This document shows, one piece after another, positions 33,072 to 42,100 of a stretch of 64,000 nt of DNA. Made by a program: the position numbers and the translations under genes. Origin of the DNA: DAHUYF01 sp035623985. Its GTDB lineage: Bacteria; Pseudomonadota; Alphaproteobacteria; ATCC43930; CGMCC-115725. The stretch's first letter is position 1. Each line of letters begins with the position of its first letter. The notes under the pieces are model-generated. The model was not told the origin of the DNA. It did not search any database and saw only the letters and a list, made by a program, of their open reading frames with translations. The stretch spans positions 6,323 through 70,322 of the forward strand of contig DASPSJ010000022.1 in assembly GCA_035623985.1 (NCBI GenBank), written 5' to 3'.

Positions 33072-34694
33072 ATGGACGGAAGCGAAAGAATCGGGCCGGC
33101 TCTAACGCGGCCGCGCGCGGAGCGATTGCCCGGCCAGCTCGGCACCGTCATCGCCGTCTCCGGCTTCAAGCTTTCCTGCCTGCTGTTCGGCGGCGGCGAA
33201 ACCGGTTACGCCAAGGCGCAGATCGGCGCGCTCCTCAAGGTGCCGATGGCGAGCTCCACCGCCTATGGCTTCATCGCCAGCCTCGGCTTCGAGCAGGCGG
33301 CCGGCGAAGCCTCGGCGGCGGTGGCGGAGGTCGACCTGCTGGGCGAGCAGACGGCTCACAACGGCGCCCAGAGCTTCGCCCGCGGCATCTCGGTCTATCC
33401 CGTGCTGGGCTCGCCGGTCTTCGCCGCCACGGCCGACGACATCGCGCTGATCTACGCCAAGCCCAACACCTGGACGCTCGCCATCGGCTCGCTGCACCAG
33501 GACGCGGCGCGGCCCGCCTATCTCCTGTCCCAGGAGTTCCTCTCCAAGCACTCCGCCATCGTCGGCACCACCGGCTCGGGCAAGTCCTGCGCGCTCACCT
33601 TGATGCTGCGCACGCTGTTGACGGCGCATCCCAACGGCCACGTCGTGCTGCTCGACCCGCATGGCGAGTACGCCGCCGCCTTCACCGACCTCGCCGAGCG
33701 GATAACCCCCGACAAGCTGCAGCTTCCCTATTGGCTGCTGAGCTTCGAGGAGGCGTGCGAGGTGCTGTGCTCGCACGACCCGATCGCGCGCTCGCGCGAG
33801 ATCCCGATCCTCAAGGACGCGATCCTGCAGGCAAAGCAGGACTATATCGGCGACGACGCGGCGAAGCTGGCGCAGCTCACCGTCGACACGCCGGTGCCCT
33901 ACCGCATGAACAGCCTGGAAAAGCACATCACCAGCGCGATGGGCAAGCTCGACCGCCCGGACAGCTCGCTGCCCTATATCCGGCTGCTGTCGACCATCGA
34001 GATGCTGCGCAAGGACCGGCGCTATCAGTTCATGTTCGAGGGCCTGACCTTGCGCGACAGCCTCGGCGAGATCCTGTCGCGCATCCTGCGCATTCCGGTC
34101 GCCGGCAGGCCCATCACCATCCTCGACATCTCCGCCGTGCCGTCGGAGATCGTCAACGTCGTCGTGTCGCTGCTGTGCCGGCTGATCTTCGACTTCGCGC
34201 TCTACAGCGAGCGCGAGGAGGCGATTCCGATCCTGGTGGTGTGCGACGAGGCGCATCGCTACATCCCGCGCGACGAGAGCACCGGCTTCGCGCCGACCAT
34301 CCGCTCGATCGCGCGCATCGCCAAGGAAGGACGCAAATACGGCGTCTCGCTCTGCCTGGTGACGCAGCGCCCGGCGGAGCTCAGCGAGACCATCCTGTCG
34401 CAATGCAGCACCATCTTCGCGCTGCGCATGAACAACGAGAAGGACCGCAGCTTCGTGCGCTCGATGCTGCCGGACGACGCGGCCGGGCTGATGGCGGCGC
34501 TGCCGACGCTGCGCCAGCGCGAGGCGATCGCGGTGGGCGAGGGCGTGGCGCATCCGATGCGCATCCGCTTCGCCGACCTGCCGCCCGAGTTCCGCCCGCG
34601 CGGCGAGGCGGCGAACTTCCCCAAGGCCTGGGAGGACGACCGCAAGAGCCGCGACTTCGTCCAGGAGATCCTCGAGCGCTGGCGCCAGCAGTAG
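33072..34694 (+). CDS. HerA-type ATP-binding protein (DUF87 family)
   Basis: A 540-residue P-loop ATPase of the HerA/FtsK superfamily. The N-terminal beta-barrel (HAS-barrel-like, about residues 20-110) precedes Walker A G-T-T-G-S-G-K-S (165-172), and Walker B I-L-V-V-C-D-E-A-H-R-Y is near 391. A C-terminal arginine-finger region S-L-C-L-V-T-Q-R-P-A-E-L is also present. HerA proteins form hexameric DNA translocases, often partnered with NurA nuclease or SIR2 proteins in repair or defence. No nuclease gene is next to it here. ATG 33072 has GGAGG upstream. Confidence 0.85.
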   Translation: MDGSERIGPALTRPRAERLPGQLGTVIAVSGFKLSCLLFGGGETGYAKAQIGALLKVPMASSTAYGFIASLGFEQAAGEASAAVAEVDLLGEQTAHNGAQSFARGISVYPVLGSPVFAATADDIALIYAKPNTWTLAIGSLHQDAARPAYLLSQEFLSKHSAIVGTTGSGKSCALTLMLRTLLTAHPNGHVVLLDPHGEYAAAFTDLAERITPDKLQLPYWLLSFEEACEVLCSHDPIARSREIPILKDAILQAKQDYIGDDAAKLAQLTVDTPVPYRMNSLEKHITSAMGKLDRPDSSLPYIRLLSTIEMLRKDRRYQFMFEGLTLRDSLGEILSRILRIPVAGRPITILDISAVPSEIVNVVVSLLCRLIFDFALYSEREEAIPILVVCDEAHRYIPRDESTGFAPTIRSIARIAKEGRKYGVSLCLVTQRPAELSETILSQCSTIFALRMNNEKDRSFVRSMLPDDAAGLMAALPTLRQREAIAVGEGVAHPMRIRFADLPPEFRPRGEAANFPKAWEDDRKSRDFVQEILERWRQQ

Positions 34695-34710
34695 CGCGAC
34701 GCAAAGCGTC

Positions 34711-34770
34711 GTCGCTGGCGGGCGACAGCGGTTGCTCTTGCAACCGCGAGAGCCCGCATGGTGCAGGCAA
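34711..34770 (+). repeat. REP-like intergenic repeat, copy 2
   Basis: Matches the reverse complement of 14456-14515 at 53 of 60 positions, including the hairpin GCGGTTGC-TCTT-GCAACCGC. It lies between the stop of the HerA gene and the convergent MFS gene. A separate GACGC-aaa-GCGTC hairpin precedes it at about 34698-34710. Confidence 0.7.
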
Positions 34771-34785
34771 GTTTCCTGCGGAAGC

Positions 34786-35931
34786 TTACCGCCAGAAGCG
34801 CGCGACGAGCCCCGCGATCAGCGCCAGCATCGCCGCCACCAAAGCGACCACGCCGGGCCAGCCCCAGCGCTCCCAGGCAAAGCCCGGCAGCACGCCGCCG
34901 ACGCTGCCGCCGAGGTAATAGCAGGTGACGTAGAGCCCCACCGCCGAGGAGCGGCCCTCGCGCGCGGTGACGGCGACGAAGCCGGTTGCCACCGCCTGGC
35001 AGACGAAGCCGCTGCCGGCGCAAAGGGCGAGGCCCAGCACGATGGCCGGGAGCGACGGCAGCAAGGTGAGCGCCATGCCCGCCGCCCACAGCGCCACGAG
35101 GCCGATGACCAGGGGCCGGCGGCCGAAGCGGGCGACGCCGCTGCCGGTGAAGAGCGTCGTCACCACGCCGGTGAGATAGGTCATGAAGATCGCGCCGAGC
35201 CCGACCGGCGAGAGACCGTAAGGCGCCGCCGCCAGGTGGAAGCTCACATAGGTGAACGTGGCGATGAAGGTGAAGAGCACGCCGAAGCCCACGGCATATG
35301 TCGCAAGCAGCAGCGGGTTGCGCAGGTGGCGCAGCGTCTGGCGGGCGGCGGCGGCAAGCCCGGCGCTGCGCTTGAAGCGCTGCTCGCGCGGCAGCAGCAG
35401 GCCGATGCCGAGTGCCGCGGCCAAGGTGAGCGCCGCCAGCACCAGGAAGGCGCCGCGCCAGCCGATAGGCGCCGCCAGCAGGCCCGGCAGGAAGCGGCCG
35501 ACAAAGCCGCCGAAGCTGCTCGCCGAAAGATAGATGCCGGTTGCCGAGGTCGCCTCGGCGACCGGCAGCTCCTCGCCGACATAGGCGATGGTGACGGCGA
35601 AGATCGGCGGCAGCAGCAGCCCTTGGACGAAGCGCCACAGCACCAGCCCGTCGAGCCCTTGCGACAGCGCCGCCAGCACGGTCGGCACCGTCAGCGCCGC
35701 CATCGCCGTCACGATGACGCGCTTCCTGCCCAGCACGTCGGCGACCGTGCCGGTAAAGGGCGCGATGAGGGCGATGGCAAGGGTGGTGGCGCTGACGGTG
35801 AGGCTCACGTCGCGGGCGCTGGCGCCCAGCTCGCGCGCCAGCAGCGGCAGCAGCGCCTGCGGCGAATAGAGGTTGATGAAAGTGATGAACCCCGCCAGCG
35901 CCACGGCGACGCGCCGCCGGTCGAGGCTCAT
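34786..35931 (-). CDS. MFS transporter (YnfM-like)
   Basis: A 381-residue major facilitator with twelve hydrophobic segments. The first loop has D-V-L-G-R-K-R-V (MFS motif A). The N-terminal F-I-N-L-Y-S-P-Q-A-L-L-P and R-F-V-Q-G-L-L-L-P are typical of the YnfM/drug:proton antiporter branch. It probably exports a small hydrophobic compound. Upstream on the same strand is a 25-codon frame with an ideal ribosome-binding site and a strong hairpin, which could control this gene by attenuation. Confidence 0.88.
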   Translation of the reverse strand: MSLDRRRVAVALAGFITFINLYSPQALLPLLARELGASARDVSLTVSATTLAIALIAPFTGTVADVLGRKRVIVTAMAALTVPTVLAALSQGLDGLVLWRFVQGLLLPPIFAVTIAYVGEELPVAEATSATGIYLSASSFGGFVGRFLPGLLAAPIGWRGAFLVLAALTLAAALGIGLLLPREQRFKRSAGLAAAARQTLRHLRNPLLLATYAVGFGVLFTFIATFTYVSFHLAAAPYGLSPVGLGAIFMTYLTGVVTTLFTGSGVARFGRRPLVIGLVALWAAGMALTLLPSLPAIVLGLALCAGSGFVCQAVATGFVAVTAREGRSSAVGLYVTCYYLGGSVGGVLPGFAWERWGWPGVVALVAAMLALIAGLVARFWR

Positions 35932-35973
35932 GGCAGGGACTGGCGCATCGCACGCAATCTCCCCCGGAGACAG

Positions 35974-35997
35974 AAGGGCCGCCCGGAGGCGGCCCTT
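35974..35997 (-). terminator. Strong hairpin between leader ORF and MFS gene
   Basis: AAGGGCCGCC (35974-35983) and GGCGGCCCTT (35988-35997) form a perfect 10-bp stem with a 4-nt loop, read from the minus strand before the MFS start at 35931. The following bases (CTGTCTCC) are only weakly T-rich. It could be an attenuator or a stand-alone terminator. Confidence 0.55.
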
Positions 35998-36039
35998 CCA
36001 CTGTCAGACACGGCCAATCAGTGACCGCGACGCATCGCG

Positions 36040-36117
36040 TCAGGCGACGGAGATCCCTGTATCGGCAGCGATCCCGGGCACGATCTTGATCGACCGCAGT
36101 CTTTGACAATGAGACAC
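36040..36117 (-). CDS. Putative 25-residue leader peptide with perfect ribosome-binding site
   Basis: On the minus strand AAGGAGGTGATCC precedes GTG 36117 by the ideal distance. The frame encodes M-S-H-C-Q-R-L-R-S-I-K-I-V-P-G-I-A-A-D-T and five more residues, then TGA. A complementarity this complete to the 16S 3' end is unusual. The peptide is not a known toxin, bacteriocin or PqqA. Its location upstream of the hairpin at 35974-35997 and the MFS gene suggests a leader peptide, or a very short independent protein. Confidence 0.5.
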   Translation of the reverse strand: MSHCQRLRSIKIVPGIAADTGISVA

Positions 36118-36367
36118 GGGATCACCTCCTTTCTGTGGTTATGGCAACGCAACAAACCTAATTGTCGCCGAGGAAGGTGGCAAGGCCCGCCTTGCTGGGG
36201 ATTTTGGCATTCGGCAATGGATCAGCACGGAACACGTTGACCGCTATCTTAACGAGTTCATTCTGTGGAACGCTCTATGTTAAATGGAGAAAGGAAGGTA
36301 CGTGAGCGCTTTCCTCGATCATGTGAGGGACCGCCTCATCGACAAGGCATTGATCGGCGAACGACGG

Positions 36368-36733
36368 TCAGATATGGCTATGTGATGGCGAGAAGCTCTC
36401 TTGCAGAAATGCTTCTCTTGCACCCATGAATAGATCGCCCGCGACATCGCGGATAAATCCCAAATCATTGTCCAAAAGGATTGCGTCTTCTCTGGAAAGA
36501 TTCTGTCCATCTAGCTTTTGTGCAATGGACGTCGACAGCCGGTTCAATGCCTCAATCGCAATAACCGCGACCGGCATCGGCAGATCATCGAGCGCCTGAT
36601 TGACTAACCCGGGAGTACGGGCCGGCGGATGTTCATCGGCCCAGGAGTGCCAAACCTGGCGGTACTCCGGGCGATCAAGCATCGCGACCCCAGCCTCAAT
36701 TAGGCGCCGGGCTTTCGGCGACAAGCTTCGCAT
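36368..36733 (-). CDS. Hypothetical protein, candidate antitoxin partner
   Basis: A 121-residue, mostly helical acidic protein (L-S-P-K-A-R-R-L-I-E-A-G, A-V-I-A-I-E-A-L-N-R-L-S-T-S-I-A-Q-K-L, D-L-G-F-I-R-D-V-A-G-D). It lies 30 nt downstream of the Tse2-like gene on the same strand, so the two are probably one transcript. By position and character it is the likely antidote to that toxin. No known antitoxin family is recognised. Composition is visibly lower in GC than the surroundings, consistent with transfer. ATG 36733 has GGTAGGGT upstream. Confidence 0.55.
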   Translation of the reverse strand: MRSLSPKARRLIEAGVAMLDRPEYRQVWHSWADEHPPARTPGLVNQALDDLPMPVAVIAIEALNRLSTSIAQKLDGQNLSREDAILLDNDLGFIRDVAGDLFMGAREAFLQESFSPSHSHI

Positions 36734-36763
36734 GCAAATACCCTACCACAGCCCATGTTAACG

Positions 36764-37093
36764 TTATACAAATGTTCCATTCATCCCGGCCAGCGCCGCC
36801 ACATAGTCGAAAAGAGGCATGTCGTGGGCCGGCTCCCAAACCCAATGGTTTCCGTGATCATTATAAACAACGAGCGCATCAGGGTAGTTCGTCCCAGCAG
36901 GAATTCTCCACCAGCGACCAGCGCGCCTCAGTCGGTAAGCCACGCTTCGCGTAGAGGCTCCGCCCGTGGCCATCTGGACCCAGTCTACGCCATTTTTCTG
37001 ATATATTATCACGTCGATACCAGGCCTGATCAGTTCAAGACCTGGCCCCATTGCGTCTCCAATGCGATAGAGATCGATCGGCAGAACCCCCAT
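36764..37093 (-). CDS. Tse2-like putative ADP-ribosyltransferase toxin
   Basis: A 109-residue protein. The order of motifs is that of Tse2-type ADP-ribosyltransferase-like toxins as I recall them: D-L-Y-R near the start, R-P-G-I-D-V, G-G-A-S-T-R, W-W-R-I-P-A-G-T-x-x-P-D-A-L, then N-D-H-G-N-H-W-V-W-E-P...M-P-L-F-D-Y. Tse2 is a cytoplasm-acting toxin of Pseudomonas type VI secretion with immunity protein Tsi2; related proteins occur as toxin-antitoxin pairs. No secretion genes or secretion tags are nearby, so a chromosomal toxin-antitoxin role is more likely. The downstream gene would be the antidote. Low GC suggests acquisition. The ribosome-binding site is weak. Confidence 0.6.
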   Translation of the reverse strand: MGVLPIDLYRIGDAMGPGLELIRPGIDVIIYQKNGVDWVQMATGGASTRSVAYRLRRAGRWWRIPAGTNYPDALVVYNDHGNHWVWEPAHDMPLFDYVAALAGMNGTFV

Positions 37094-37235
37094 TACTTAT
37101 CAGACCACGCCGATAATCCTGAGACAACGCCCGACGCAGCCGACTCTAATAGCTGAGGATGTCATTTCCCCCGCGCCCTCCGCTTTTCGCGCCGCAGCAA
37201 AAACCGCTTGCCAGCCCGTGCGGGGCGGCTTAGCG

Positions 37236-37253
37236 TGACTGACTGGTCAGTCA
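37236..37253. promoter_or_regulatory. TetR operator upstream of efflux operon
   Basis: TGACTGACTGGTCAGTCA consists of perfect 8-bp inverted arms around a TG centre. It ends 18 nt before the TetR start codon. Repeated TGACT half-sites of this kind are typical TetR-family targets, so the regulator most likely represses its own operon here. Confidence 0.7.
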
Positions 37254-37271
37254 GTAATATGAGAGCAAGGC

Positions 37272-37919
37272 ATGGAAGGCGCGGCGAGCCTGGCACCGCC
37301 GGGGTCGCGCCGGCGGCGCAAGGCGGCGCGGCCGGCGGAGCTGCTCGAGGCGGCAATCGAAGTCTTCGCCGAGAAGGGTTTTGCCGCCGCCAGGCTCGAG
37401 GAAGTGGCGCGCCGGGCCGGGGTCAGCAAAGGCACCGCCTATCTCTATTTCCCGACCAAGGAGGCGCTGTTCAAAGCGGCGATCCGCGAGGTCGTGGTCA
37501 CCCGCCTTGCCATGGGCGAGCGCGAGGTCGAGGACTGGCAAGGCTCGAACGCGGCGCTGCTCCGGCGCATGCTGGAGCAGTGGGGGCAGCTCGTCCGCTC
37601 GCGCCAGGGCAGCCTCCTGAAGCTCATCGTCGCCGAGGCGCGCAACTTCCCCGACCTCGCCGCCTGGTATCACGCCGAAGTCGGCGCGCGCGGCCATCGC
37701 CTGCTGACCGCGGTGCTGGAGCGCGGCATCGCCCAGGGCGAGTTCCGCGGCGGCGACGTCGAGGCGATGGCGCAGGTGGTCGCCTGCCCCCTGGCGTTCC
37801 GCGCCATCTGGTCGAACTCGGTCGGCTGCTACGAGACGCCGCCGCTGTCGGATGAGCGCTTCTACGACAGCTATCTCACCCTGATGCTGGCGGGCCTGCG
37901 CCCGGAGAGAAAGGAATGA
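37272..37919 (+). CDS. TetR family regulator of RND efflux operon
   Basis: A 215-residue TetR repressor. The HTH (about residues 20-66) reads L-L-E-A-A-I-E-V-F-A-E-K-G-F, then R-R-A-G-V-S-K-G-T-A-Y-L-Y-F-P-T-K-E-A-L. The C-terminal domain is helical. Its stop overlaps the start of the membrane-fusion gene (ATGA), so it is the first gene of a three-gene efflux operon and is likely autoregulated through the palindrome just upstream. Inducers are probably the pump's substrates. Confidence 0.9.
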   Translation: MEGAASLAPPGSRRRRKAARPAELLEAAIEVFAEKGFAAARLEEVARRAGVSKGTAYLYFPTKEALFKAAIREVVVTRLAMGEREVEDWQGSNAALLRRMLEQWGQLVRSRQGSLLKLIVAEARNFPDLAAWYHAEVGARGHRLLTAVLERGIAQGEFRGGDVEAMAQVVACPLAFRAIWSNSVGCYETPPLSDERFYDSYLTLMLAGLRPERKE

Positions 37920-39121
37920 CGCCGATGGACAGCTCCGGCCGCGCCGGGCCTGGCGATGTCGCCCTCCCTCCGGTCCCGCCCGCAAGCCGCAGGAAAGCGC
38001 TATGGGTCGGCGGCATGGCGCTGCTGATGGCGCTGCTGCTGGGCCTGCTCTACGCCTTCAACAGTTTCCGCTCCCATGCCATCGCCGATTTCTTCGCGCA
38101 TAGCCGGCCGCCGCCGGCGATCGTGGCGATGACCGTGGCCGAGCGCCAGTCGGTGCCGCATTACCTCGGCGGCATCGGCAGCATCGCCGCGGTGCATCAA
38201 GTCACCATCGCCTCGCAAGTGGGCGGCGCGGTGACGCAGATCCTGTTCACCGCCGGCCAGGACGCGGCGGCGGGCCAGCCGCTGGTGCAGCTCGATGACG
38301 GGCCGGAGCAGGGCGATCTCAAGAATTTCGAGGCGCAGCAGCGTTACGACGCGCTCACCTTGAAGCGCAACCAGGAGCTGGCGACGAAGCAGGCGGTGGC
38401 GCAATCGACGGTCGATCAGAGCCAGTCGCTGCTCGACCAGGCCAATGCCGGCATCGCCAAGACCAAGGCGCTCATCGCCCAGAAATTGATTCGCGCGCCC
38501 TTTGCCGGCAGGCTCGGCGTGCGGCTGGTCGAGGTCGGGCAATATGTGGCGCCGGGCACGGCGATGGTGAGCCTCACCGACCTCTCGCGGCTCTACATCA
38601 ATTTCACCTTGCCGGAGCAGACCGCCGCCTCGCTCACCGCGGGGCAGGAGGTGGAGATCGGCGTCGACGCCTATCCCGAGCAGCGCTTCAAGGCGAAGAT
38701 CAACGCCATCGAGCCGCAGGTCACCGCCGACACCCGCACCATCAAGCTGCAAGCGGTGATGGACAATCCCGAGGGCAAGCTGCTGCCGGGCATGTTCGCC
38801 AATGTGCGCGTCCTGCTGCCGGCGCGGCCCGACGTGATCACCGTGCCGGAGACGGCGGTCGAGAACACGCTTTACGGCGACAGCGTCTATGTCGTCGAGC
38901 CCGAAGGCAGCGACGACAAGGGCCAGCCGCTGCTCAAGGCCAAGCGCGTGCCGGTGACCACCGGCGAGCATGTCGGCGGCCGCGTCGCCATTTTGAGCGG
39001 CGTCAAGGCCGGCGACCGCGTCGTGGCGCTGGGCCAGAACAAGGTGCTGTTCGACGGCGCCGCGGTCGCGCCCAGCGGCAACGAGGGCCTGGCGCTCCCC
39101 GCCAAGATCCCGACCAACTGA
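37916..39121 (+). CDS. RND efflux periplasmic adaptor (membrane fusion protein)
   Basis: A 401-residue adaptor. An N-terminal membrane anchor (L-W-V-G-G-M-A-L-L-M-A-L-L-L-G-L-L-Y) leads to a lipoyl/barrel-sandwich domain (T-I-A-S-Q-V-G-G-A-V), a coiled-coil hairpin and the second half-lipoyl with A-P-F-A-G-R-L-G-V. The C-terminal beta-barrel ends with V-A-L-G-Q-N-K-V-L-F-D-G. It links the inner-membrane pump to an outer-membrane channel. The ATG overlaps the tetR stop; an in-frame ATG nine bases later is an alternative start. No TolC-type gene is in the operon. Confidence 0.92.
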   Translation: MTPMDSSGRAGPGDVALPPVPPASRRKALWVGGMALLMALLLGLLYAFNSFRSHAIADFFAHSRPPPAIVAMTVAERQSVPHYLGGIGSIAAVHQVTIASQVGGAVTQILFTAGQDAAAGQPLVQLDDGPEQGDLKNFEAQQRYDALTLKRNQELATKQAVAQSTVDQSQSLLDQANAGIAKTKALIAQKLIRAPFAGRLGVRLVEVGQYVAPGTAMVSLTDLSRLYINFTLPEQTAASLTAGQEVEIGVDAYPEQRFKAKINAIEPQVTADTRTIKLQAVMDNPEGKLLPGMFANVRVLLPARPDVITVPETAVENTLYGDSVYVVEPEGSDDKGQPLLKAKRVPVTTGEHVGGRVAILSGVKAGDRVVALGQNKVLFDGAAVAPSGNEGLALPAKIPTN

Positions 39122-39141
39122 AGAGCCGGGGGCCGCTCGCC

Positions 39142-42100
39142 ATGGGTTTCACCGATCTCTTCATCCGCCGTCCGGTGCTCGCGGCGGTGGTCAGCCTGCT
39201 GATCCTGCTGATCGGCGCGGTGGCGGGCTTCAGCCTGCCGATCCGGCAATATCCCAAGCTCGAGAACACGGTGATCACCATCACCACGCTCTATCCCGGC
39301 GCCGCGCCCGAGCTGATCCAGGGCTTCATCACCACGCCCATCGAGCAGGCGGTCGCCACCGCCGAAGGGCTCGACTACGTCACCTCGAACTCGATCCAGG
39401 GGGTGAGCACCATTCAGGCCTATGTCCGGCTCAACTACGATCCGAGCAAGGCGATGACCGACGTCATGGCCAAGGTGCAGCAGGTCAAGTTCCTGATCCC
39501 GCCCGAGGCGCAGGACCCGGTGATCATCAAGCAGACGGGCCAGACCGTCGACATCATGTATATCGGCTTCTCCAGCGCCACCGTCTCCAACGCGGCGATC
39601 GCCGATTATCTCGCGCGCGTCGTCCAGCCGCTGATGGCGACGATCGACGGCGTGGCGCAGGCGGAGATCCTGGGCGGGCAGAGCTTCGCCATGCGCATCT
39701 GGCTCGACCCCTTGCGCATGGCGGCGCGCGGCATCTCGGCCGACGACGTGGCGCTGGCGATCCGCGCCAACAACTTCCAGGCGGCGCCGGGCCAGCGCAA
39801 AGGCTATTTCACCGTCACCGACGTCATCGCCGATACCGGCCTTACCGGCGCCGACCAGTTCAAGGAGATGGTGGTGAAGGCGCGCAACGGCGCGCTCATC
39901 CGCCTGAAGGACATCGCCACCGTCGAGCTCGGGCCGCAGAACACCAATACCGCCGTGTCGATGAACGGCGACCACGCCGTCTTCCTCGGCATCCAGGTGA
40001 CCCCCACCGGCAACCCGCTGAGCGTGGTCAAGGACATCCGCGCCATGCAGGGCGAGATCGAGCGCACGCTGCCGCCCGGCGTCGGCATGAAGATCGCCTA
40101 TGACGGCACCGTCTTCATCCAATCCTCGATCGACGAGGTGGTGCGCACGCTGGTCGAGGCGGCGGTCATCGTCATCATCGTCATCTTCCTCTTCCTGGGC
40201 TCGCTGCGCTCGGTGGTCATCCCCATCGTCACCATTCCGCTGTCGCTGGTCGGCATCCTGTCGGTGATGCTGGCGCTTGGCTTCAGCCTCAACCTGCTGA
40301 CCTTGCTTGCCATGGTGCTGGCCATCGGCCTCGTCGTCGACGACGCCATCGTCGTCGTCGAGAACGTCCACCGCCACATGGAGGAAGGCAGGACGCCGCT
40401 CCAGTCGGCGCTGATCGGCGCGCGCGAGATCGTCGGCCCGATCATCGCCATGACCATCACGCTCGCCGCGGTCTACGCGCCGATCGGCCTCCTGGGCGGC
40501 ATCACCGGCGCGCTTTTCCGCGAATTCGCCTTCTCGCTGGCGGGCTCGGTCATCGTCTCCGGCGTGATCGCGCTGACGCTCTCGCCGATGATGTGCGCGA
40601 GCCTGCTCAAGCGCGAGGCGCTGCAAGGCGGTTTTTCCGGCGTGATCGAGCGCGGCTTTGCCGCGATCGCCGAGCGCTACGCCCGGCTGCTGGCGAAGGC
40701 GCTCGCCTTTCGCCCGGTGGTCTACGTCTTCGCCCTCGCCATCCTGGCGGCGATCGCCTTCCTCTTCCTCAACACCAAGGCCGAGCTCGCGCCGGAGGAG
40801 GATCAGGGCGTGCTGCTCGGCCTCTCCAAGGCGCCGCAATACGCCAATCTCGACTACATGGAAGCCTACAGCCAGCAGCTCAACGCCGCCTACGCCTTCT
40901 TCCCCGAGACCGACCGCACCTTCATCATCAGCGGCACGCAAGGCCCGCAGCAGGGCTTCTCCGGCTTCGTGCTCGAGCCTTGGAACCAGCGCGGCCGCTC
41001 GACCCTGACGCTGAAGCCGCTGGTGCAGCAGGCGGTGAGCCGGATCGACGGCATCAACACCTTCATCTTCTCGCCCTCGCCGCTGCCGACCTCGGTGCAG
41101 GGCCTGCCCTTCCAGATGGTGATCGACGCGCCCGCCGATTACGAGACGATCTACAACGCCATGGAGAAGCTGAAGCAGGCGGCGCGCCAGAGCGGGCTCT
41201 TCATCGTCACCGACAGCGACCTGCGCTTCGACAACCCGGTGATCCACGTCCACATCGACCGCTCCAAGGCCAACGATCTCGGCGTCACCATGCAGGGCGT
41301 CGCCGACACGCTGGCGGTGCTGGTGGGCGAGAACTTCATCAACCGCTTCGACCTCTCCGGCCGCAGCTATTACGTCATTCCGCAAGTGCCGCGCGCCGAC
41401 CGGCTCACCCCCGCGAGCCTCGCCAACTACTACGTCACCACCGCCAGCGGCCAGCAGATCCCGCTCTCCACCGTGGTCTCGCTCGACGAGGGCACCGAGC
41501 CCAACGCCCTCACCCAGTACAACCAGCTCAACTCGGCGACCTTCCAGGCGGTGCTGGTGCCGGGCGTCACCATGGGACAGGCGGTGGATTTCTTCGAGCA
41601 GGCGGCGAAATCGCTGCCCCAGGGTTTCAGCCACGACTATTTCGGCGACGCCCGGCAATACACCCGCGAGGGCAACAAGCTCACCTACACCTTCGTCTTC
41701 GCGCTGATGATCATCTATCTCGTGCTGGCGGCGCAGTTCGAGAGCCTGCGCGATCCCGTGGTCATCCTGGTGAGCGTGCCGATGTCGGTGTTCGGCGCGC
41801 TGCTGCCGCTGTTCTTCTGGGTGGCGAGCCTCAACATCTACACCCAGATCGGCCTCGTCACGCTGATCGGGCTCATCAGCAAGCACGGCATCCTCATGGT
41901 GTCGTTTGCCAACGAGCTGCAGCGCCAGGAATCGCTGGGCCGCGTCGAGGCCATCGCGCGCGCCGCCCGCGTGCGGCTGCGGCCGATCCTGATGACCACG
42001 GCGGCGATGGTGGTGGGGCTGTTGCCGCTGCTCGTCGCCACCGGCGCCGGCGCCGCGAGCCGCTTCTCCATCGGCCTCGTCGTGGTGTCGGGCATGTCGA

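Noticed and set aside
33072..34694. HerA-type ATPase as part of a defence system
   Set aside because: HerA proteins can pair with SIR2 or nuclease effectors, but no such gene is adjacent, so a defence role is not supported here.
36118..36133. GGATCACCTCCTTTCT resembles the 3' end of 16S rRNA
   Set aside because: No other rRNA sequence is present; on the minus strand it is simply an ideal Shine-Dalgarno before the 25-codon frame.
36302..36385. A 27-codon frame from GTG with AGGAAGG upstream
   Set aside because: Short, overlaps the end of the candidate antitoxin gene, and has no recognisable similarity; possibly a remnant, not supported enough to call.
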